Source: Gemmatimonadota bacterium
GTDB lineage: Bacteria; Latescibacterota; UBA2968; UBA8231
DNA length: 64,000 nucleotides
Assembly (NCBI GenBank): GCA_018660835.1
Contig: JABJJN010000018.1
Span: forward strand, 62,001 to 126,000
Direction: 5' to 3'
A program made the translations under genes and the position numbers. The first letter of the stretch is position 1. The number at the start of each line of letters is the position of its first letter. The notes under the pieces are model-generated. The model was not told the origin of the DNA. It was given only the letters and a program-made list of their open reading frames with translations, and did not search any database. Positions 60,582 to 64,000 of the stretch are shown piece after piece.

Positions 60582-61178
60582 TCATTCGCCCAAACGGAAA
60601 CAGGCAAAGCGGCGAATGGACAGTTTCTCGCCGATCTTGGCGGTCAGCTCTGTCAGCATCTGATCGATCGTCTTGTCCGGGTCCTTGACGAAAGCCTGCT
60701 CAAGAAGACAGACCTCCTGATAGTACTTCTCCAAGCGTCCCTGTACGATCTTCTCAGCGATGTTCTCGGGCTTGCCTTCATTCTTGGCTTGCTCGAGATA
60801 GATCTCCTTTTCCTTCTCAATCAGAGCAGGATCGACATCCTCGCGACCCACCGCTGTCGGCTGCTCAGCGGCAATGTGCATGGCCACATCGCGGGTAAAC
60901 TCCTGAAAATCGTCTGTGCGCGCGACGAAATCTGTCTCGCAGTTGACTTCAAGCAATACCCCAAGACGGCTGCCAGGATGGATATACGACGCAATGACAC
61001 CCTCGTTTGCGTCACGCCCGGCGCGCTTCTCAACGGCTGACATACCTTGCTTGCGCAGGAAATCAACCGCCTTCTCCATGTCACCATCGCTCTCCTGGAG
61101 CGCCTTCTTACAATCCATCATGCCAATTCCGGTGCTGTCGCGCAACTGGCGCACCATCGCGGCGGTGATCTCTGCCAT
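60582..61178 (-). CDS. tsf: Elongation factor Ts (short form)
   Basis: A 198-residue EF-Ts with the N-terminal UBA-like helix (AAMVRQLRDSTGIGMMDCKKAL) and the EF-Tu contact motif CETDFVARTDDF. It is the short form seen in Thermus and cyanobacteria rather than the 280-residue type. It exchanges GDP on EF-Tu. Located 62 bases downstream of rpsB. Confidence 0.97.
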   Translation of the reverse strand: MAEITAAMVRQLRDSTGIGMMDCKKALQESDGDMEKAVDFLRKQGMSAVEKRAGRDANEGVIASYIHPGSRLGVLLEVNCETDFVARTDDFQEFTRDVAMHIAAEQPTAVGREDVDPALIEKEKEIYLEQAKNEGKPENIAEKIVQGRLEKYYQEVCLLEQAFVKDPDKTIDQMLTELTAKIGEKLSIRRFACFRLGE

Positions 61179-61240
61179 AATTCTTCCTCTAAAACTTGCC
61201 TAGTGATCGTGGTTGGAAACCCGCACTGCGGGTGAATCTC

Positions 61241-62008
61241 TTAGTTGGACGCTGCAGTCTTTGCCGGCGCTGACGGGGCTTTTGCATCACCGTCTTTGTC
61301 TCCGGCGGGTCCCTCGGACTTGCCGCTAGCCGCCCGCCCCTCAATCACCGCATCAGCCATATGGTGTGTGATAATTTCAATGGACCGAATGGCATCGTCA
61401 TTGCCAGCGATGGGGTGACTTACTTGGCCTGGATCGCAGTTCGTATCGACGATGGCGACGGAAGGAATGCCCAGTTTCTGCGCTTCAGAGATGGCCAATT
61501 GCTCCTTGTTGATGTCGATGAGAAACATCAAACCTGGCAAGCCGCCCATCTTGCGGATTCCTGTGAGGGTTCGATCCAGCCTGGACCGCTCCTTCTCAAG
61601 CAGGAGGACTTCCTTCTTCTTCAGCCTATCGTATGTGCCATCAGTCGAGATCTTATCGAGATGATCCAGATGGCGAATGTTCATGCGAATCGTCTGCCAG
61701 TTGGTTAACATGCCGCCAAGCCAACGCTCCGTGACATGGAACATGCCACAGCGATCGGCTTCCTGACGGATGACATCGACAGCCTGTTTCTTGGTGCCGA
61801 CAAAAAGGACGGGCTTGCCTTCCTGGGTCGTCTTGCGAACGGCCTGGTAAGCAGCCTCGAGACCACGGAGGGTCTTGTTCAGATCGATAAGATGAATGCC
61901 ATTGCGCTCGGTGAAGATGAAGGGCTTCATCTTCGGATTCCACCGACGGGTCTGGTGCCCAAAATGGGTCCCCGCCTCGAGCAGGTCGCTTACGCTGACC
62001 TCTGCCAT
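61241..62008 (-). CDS. rpsB: 30S ribosomal protein S2
   Basis: A 255-residue S2 with MAEVSVSDLLEAGTHFGHQ, RRWNPKMKPFIFTERNG and GGLPGLMFLIDINKEQLAI. The C-terminus has a low-complexity Ala/Gly/Lys/Asp tail of about 30 residues. AGGAG lies eight bases ahead of the ATG. The 230 bases upstream hold a GC-rich palindrome (CCCGAC-GAC-GTCGGG near 62092-62106) that could be part of an S2 leader. Confidence 0.97.
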   Translation of the reverse strand: MAEVSVSDLLEAGTHFGHQTRRWNPKMKPFIFTERNGIHLIDLNKTLRGLEAAYQAVRKTTQEGKPVLFVGTKKQAVDVIRQEADRCGMFHVTERWLGGMLTNWQTIRMNIRHLDHLDKISTDGTYDRLKKKEVLLLEKERSRLDRTLTGIRKMGGLPGLMFLIDINKEQLAISEAQKLGIPSVAIVDTNCDPGQVSHPIAGNDDAIRSIEIITHHMADAVIEGRAASGKSEGPAGDKDGDAKAPSAPAKTAASN

Positions 62009-62238
62009 GTCCAGTAACTCCTGTGTGGGTTATTCGTCCATGATCCGTCATCCAACGCCGGAGCCCCACTGGACAGTTGCCGGCAGGACACCCCCGACGT
62101 CGTCGGGATCATGTAGTTGGTAACCAGGCAGAATTTACACCCGGTTCCTTTGTCAGTCTGGCTGCGTCCAACTCAACCGAGAGAACTTCTGTGTCTTGCC
62201 AAGGTACTTCACCGCGGCAAGATTTCTCGGCCTGTGCG

Positions 62239-62637
62239 CTATCGTTTCGAGAATTGGAAGCGCTTGCGGGCGCCGGCCAATCCGTACTTTTTGCGCTCTT
62301 TCTCACGCGGATCACGCGTCAGAAATCCTGCACGTTTCAGAGCAGTGCGCATCGTCGGATCGAAGCTCAGCAGAGCACGGGCAATGCCGAGCGAAGCGGC
62401 ACCGGCCTGTCCACGCTTGCCACCACCCCGGGTACTGATGGTGATGTCGAATTTGTCGCGAGACTCGACCAATTGCAGCGGCTGCATCATGATCATTTCA
62501 AGCGAGTCGCGGCGGAGATATTCGTCTACCTTGCGACCGTTGATTGTGATCTGGCCCGAACCGGGATGCATACGGACGCGGGCGACGGAGGTCTTACGAC
62601 GACCGGTAGCTTCGAACTTCTGAATGGCTTCAGCCAT
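62239..62637 (-). CDS. rpsI: 30S ribosomal protein S9
   Basis: A 132-residue S9: EAIQKFEATGRRKTSVARVR, then INGRKVDEYL and the strongly basic C-terminus ending in KRFQFSKR that reaches the P site. It is 95 bases downstream of rplM, the standard pair. Confidence 0.97.
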   Translation of the reverse strand: MAEAIQKFEATGRRKTSVARVRMHPGSGQITINGRKVDEYLRRDSLEMIMMQPLQLVESRDKFDITISTRGGGKRGQAGAASLGIARALLSFDPTMRTALKRAGFLTRDPREKERKKYGLAGARKRFQFSKR

Positions 62638-62732
62638 GTAGATTGCGCTCCAAGGACCTGATGGGTCGTGCTGGTTGGATGAGCTGTTGAAGTTGGTTGA
62701 GCGGTTGAAGTAGCATTTGGCGCGATACTGAC

Positions 62733-63173
62733 CTACAGCAACACAAGTGGCTCAGGCTGCTGAGCCGCGTGGCCGTGATCGGCACCGCCATAGACCCGCA
62801 ACTTGCGGAACATCTTGCGACCGAGAGGGTTGTTCTTCAACATGCCCCACACAGCCTTCTTGATGATGCGATCCGGATGCTCGGCCAGAACACGCTCATA
62901 GGGCGTGGTCTTGAGACCGCCTGGATATCCGGTATGGTGATAGTAGACCTTCTGCTCTGCCTTACGGCCGGTCAGATGCACCTTGGAGGCATTGATGACG
63001 ACGATATGGTCGCCCATGTCCTGGTGCGGCGTGTAGGTCGGCTTGTGCTTGCCCCGCAGAATGTGAGCGATCCGACTCGCCAGGCGACCGAGCGTCTGTC
63101 CTTCGGCGTCGACGACGAACCATTTGTTCTCTATCTCGCTCGCCTTGGGACTGTAAGTTTTGTATTTCAACAT
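62733..63173 (-). CDS. rplM: 50S ribosomal protein L13
   Basis: A 146-residue L13 starting MLKYKTYSPKASEIENKW, with WFVVDAEGQTLGRLASRIA, VINASKVHLTGRKAEQKVYY and VWGMLKNNPLGRKMFRKL. ATG at 63173 is the family start; an open frame to 63335 is the leader. A strong promoter and hairpin lie upstream. Confidence 0.97.
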   Translation of the reverse strand: MLKYKTYSPKASEIENKWFVVDAEGQTLGRLASRIAHILRGKHKPTYTPHQDMGDHIVVINASKVHLTGRKAEQKVYYHHTGYPGGLKTTPYERVLAEHPDRIIKKAVWGMLKNNPLGRKMFRKLRVYGGADHGHAAQQPEPLVLL

Positions 63174-63189
63174 AACGATCCGCGTTTGC

Positions 63190-63205
63190 GGGACTCTTAA
63201 GTCCC
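63190..63205 (-). promoter_or_regulatory. Hairpin in the rplM leader
   Basis: GGGACT-TAAG-AGTCCC on the minus strand, a 6-bp stem 16 bases upstream of the rplM start. It sits where L13 autoregulatory structures are found in other bacteria; identity with them is not shown. Confidence 0.5.
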
Positions 63206-63306
63206 TGTTTCCTGAAAGACATGTCATTCGTCCACACCCGTCAGCAACAGACCCGTCCGAACCTCGAAAGTGTTCGGTTGGATTCCTGCTCTGGTACGAA
63301 CGGAAG

Positions 63307-63335
63307 AATCTACGCCCTCTCTGAGAAAGTGTCAA
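63307..63335 (-). promoter_or_regulatory. Sigma-70-type promoter of rplM-rpsI
   Basis: Minus-strand TTGACA (63335-63330), a 17-base spacer and TAGATT (63312-63307). Transcription would start near 63300, giving a leader of about 125 bases before rplM. The -35 lies against the end of the upstream DedA gene. Confidence 0.85.
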
Positions 63336-63338
63336 CGT

Positions 63339-63971
63339 TCAGTCGGTAGCGCGCGCTTTGCGCCGCCGATACCAGCGCCTCCCCAGGAACGCCAGAATCA
63401 GAGAGACAAGGACGAACATCCCCAGGCGGTTGTACACAGACACCCACTCCAAAACCAGATTCCAGTTCCGCCCGACCATCAGCCCTGCCCCCAGCAAGAT
63501 GGCATTCCATGCCATCATGCCGAGCATCGACATCAGCAACACCCCGCGAAAACGCATGCGTGCAATACCCGCCGACAAGGCGATGGCGGATCGAATCCCG
63601 GTGAGAAACCGATTGGCCACAACGAGCCACAGACCATAGCGCTCGAGCCACACCTCTGCCCGTTGCATGTGCTTCTCGGAAAACACCTTGACTCGACGTG
63701 AGTGCCCCTCGAGAAAAGAGCGGCCGTGGGTGAGTCCCACATACCACATCACCATAAATCCGAGGGTTCCCCCCGCAGAAGTGGCGAAAAACACAGGTTC
63801 CCATCGAAGCACACCCAAGCCAACCAGGTAGGCCCCAAAAACCACGACCGTATCACCGGGTACGGGAGGAATCACATTCTCGAGAAACGCACTCAGTCCA
63901 AGAAATGTATAGGACACCCAAGGCGGCCAACTCGACATCTGTTCGATGGCACCATGTAGGAGTTCAGTCAT
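63339..63971 (-). CDS. DedA family (VTT domain) membrane protein
   Basis: A 210-residue polytopic protein of the DedA/SNARE-associated family. Conserved elements are FLENVIPPVPGDTVVVFGAYL and the VANRFLTGIRSAIALSAGIARM segment with the reentrant-helix arginine. DedA proteins help recycle undecaprenyl phosphate or flip lipids. ATG at 63971, so the gene is complete. It lies just upstream of the rplM promoter. Confidence 0.92.
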   Translation of the reverse strand: MTELLHGAIEQMSSWPPWVSYTFLGLSAFLENVIPPVPGDTVVVFGAYLVGLGVLRWEPVFFATSAGGTLGFMVMWYVGLTHGRSFLEGHSRRVKVFSEKHMQRAEVWLERYGLWLVVANRFLTGIRSAIALSAGIARMRFRGVLLMSMLGMMAWNAILLGAGLMVGRNWNLVLEWVSVYNRLGMFVLVSLILAFLGRRWYRRRKARATD

Positions 63972-64000
63972 GCTCTAGACGTCGAATTCACGGCAACGAG

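Noticed and set aside
62180..62222. CTTGCC...GGCAAG inverted repeat downstream of rpsI
   Set aside because: No U tract follows and the loop is long; not a convincing terminator.
1..64000. CRISPR array, prophage, insertion sequence or genomic-island boundary
   Set aside because: No spaced repeats, transposase, integrase or att-like duplication was seen; the single tRNA has an intact downstream terminator and no duplicated 3' end.

Overview
The window looks like a 64 kb piece of the chromosome of a free-living, Gram-negative-type bacterium of moderately high GC (high fifties by eye, not computed). The evidence is a meso-diaminopimelate-type MurE, an outer-membrane polysaccharide exporter of the Wza family, and a secreted metalloprotease with a C-terminal FlgD-like/sorting domain of the PNPFNPET type. 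That ending is common in the FCB superphylum (Latescibacterota, Eisenbacteria, KSB1, Gemmatimonadota relatives). I infer a poorly sampled FCB-type lineage and cannot name it. No phage, insertion sequence, CRISPR array or rRNA operon is visible.

Layout. (1) 1-5.3 kb: a 5'-truncated acyl-CoA synthetase converges on a minus-strand cassette of SRPBCC protein, type III polyketide synthase, SAM methyltransferase and flavoprotein, resembling phenolic-lipid/alkylpyrone operons. (2) 5.4-8.6 kb: a DegT aminotransferase coupled to an unknown protein, and a MauE-thioredoxin fusion. (3) 8.9-24.5 kb: an extracellular polysaccharide locus with GT4, GT2, GT39, a WecA-like initiator, two DegT aminotransferases, a PIG-L deacetylase, WbqC, a PHP/CehA-like hydrolase, another GT4, an O-antigen polymerase/ligase and a tyrosine autokinase carrying an extra SPOR module. 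(4) 24.6-25.9 kb: RNA 2'-phosphotransferase and purE. (5) 26-38.8 kb: a dcw division/cell-wall operon (mraZ, rsmH, ftsL, ftsI, murE, murF, ftsW, murC, ftsQ, ftsA, ftsZ) with a clear sigma-70 promoter and MraZ boxes. mraY, murD, murG, murB and ddl are missing from it.

(6) 39-43.2 kb: trmB, then a sulfur/Fe-S operon (Cys-rich MerR regulator, IscA, cysteine desulfurase, rhodanese-MoeB) ending in a strong hairpin. (7) 43.2-47.6 kb: a serine hydrolase, an 18-bp tandem repeat, and a secreted protein coupled to a matrixin-propeller protease. (8) 47.6-53.8 kb: an operon of DUF255 thioredoxin-like protein, cNMP-binding protein, PqqD-like protein, nucleotidyltransferase, Wza-like exporter and cysteine synthase. 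(9) 53.8-59.9 kb: a stand-alone N6-adenine methylase with a fused specificity-like region, ssb, thiolase, a small membrane protein, tRNA-Ala(UGC) with terminator, a UbiA-type prenyltransferase, a degenerate GGDEF protein and a membrane-anchored unknown. (10) 60-64 kb: frr, tsf, rpsB, rpsI, rplM (with promoter and leader) and a DedA protein; pyrH is absent from its usual place between tsf and frr.

Genes are tightly packed, with many ATGA/GTGA/TGATG stop-start overlaps, so translational coupling is the rule. The least explained parts are the cNMP-PqqD-nucleotidyltransferase-exporter operon, the kinase-SPOR fusion, the type III PKS cassette, the Cys-rich MerR controlling an Fe-S/sulfur operon, and the solitary methylase.
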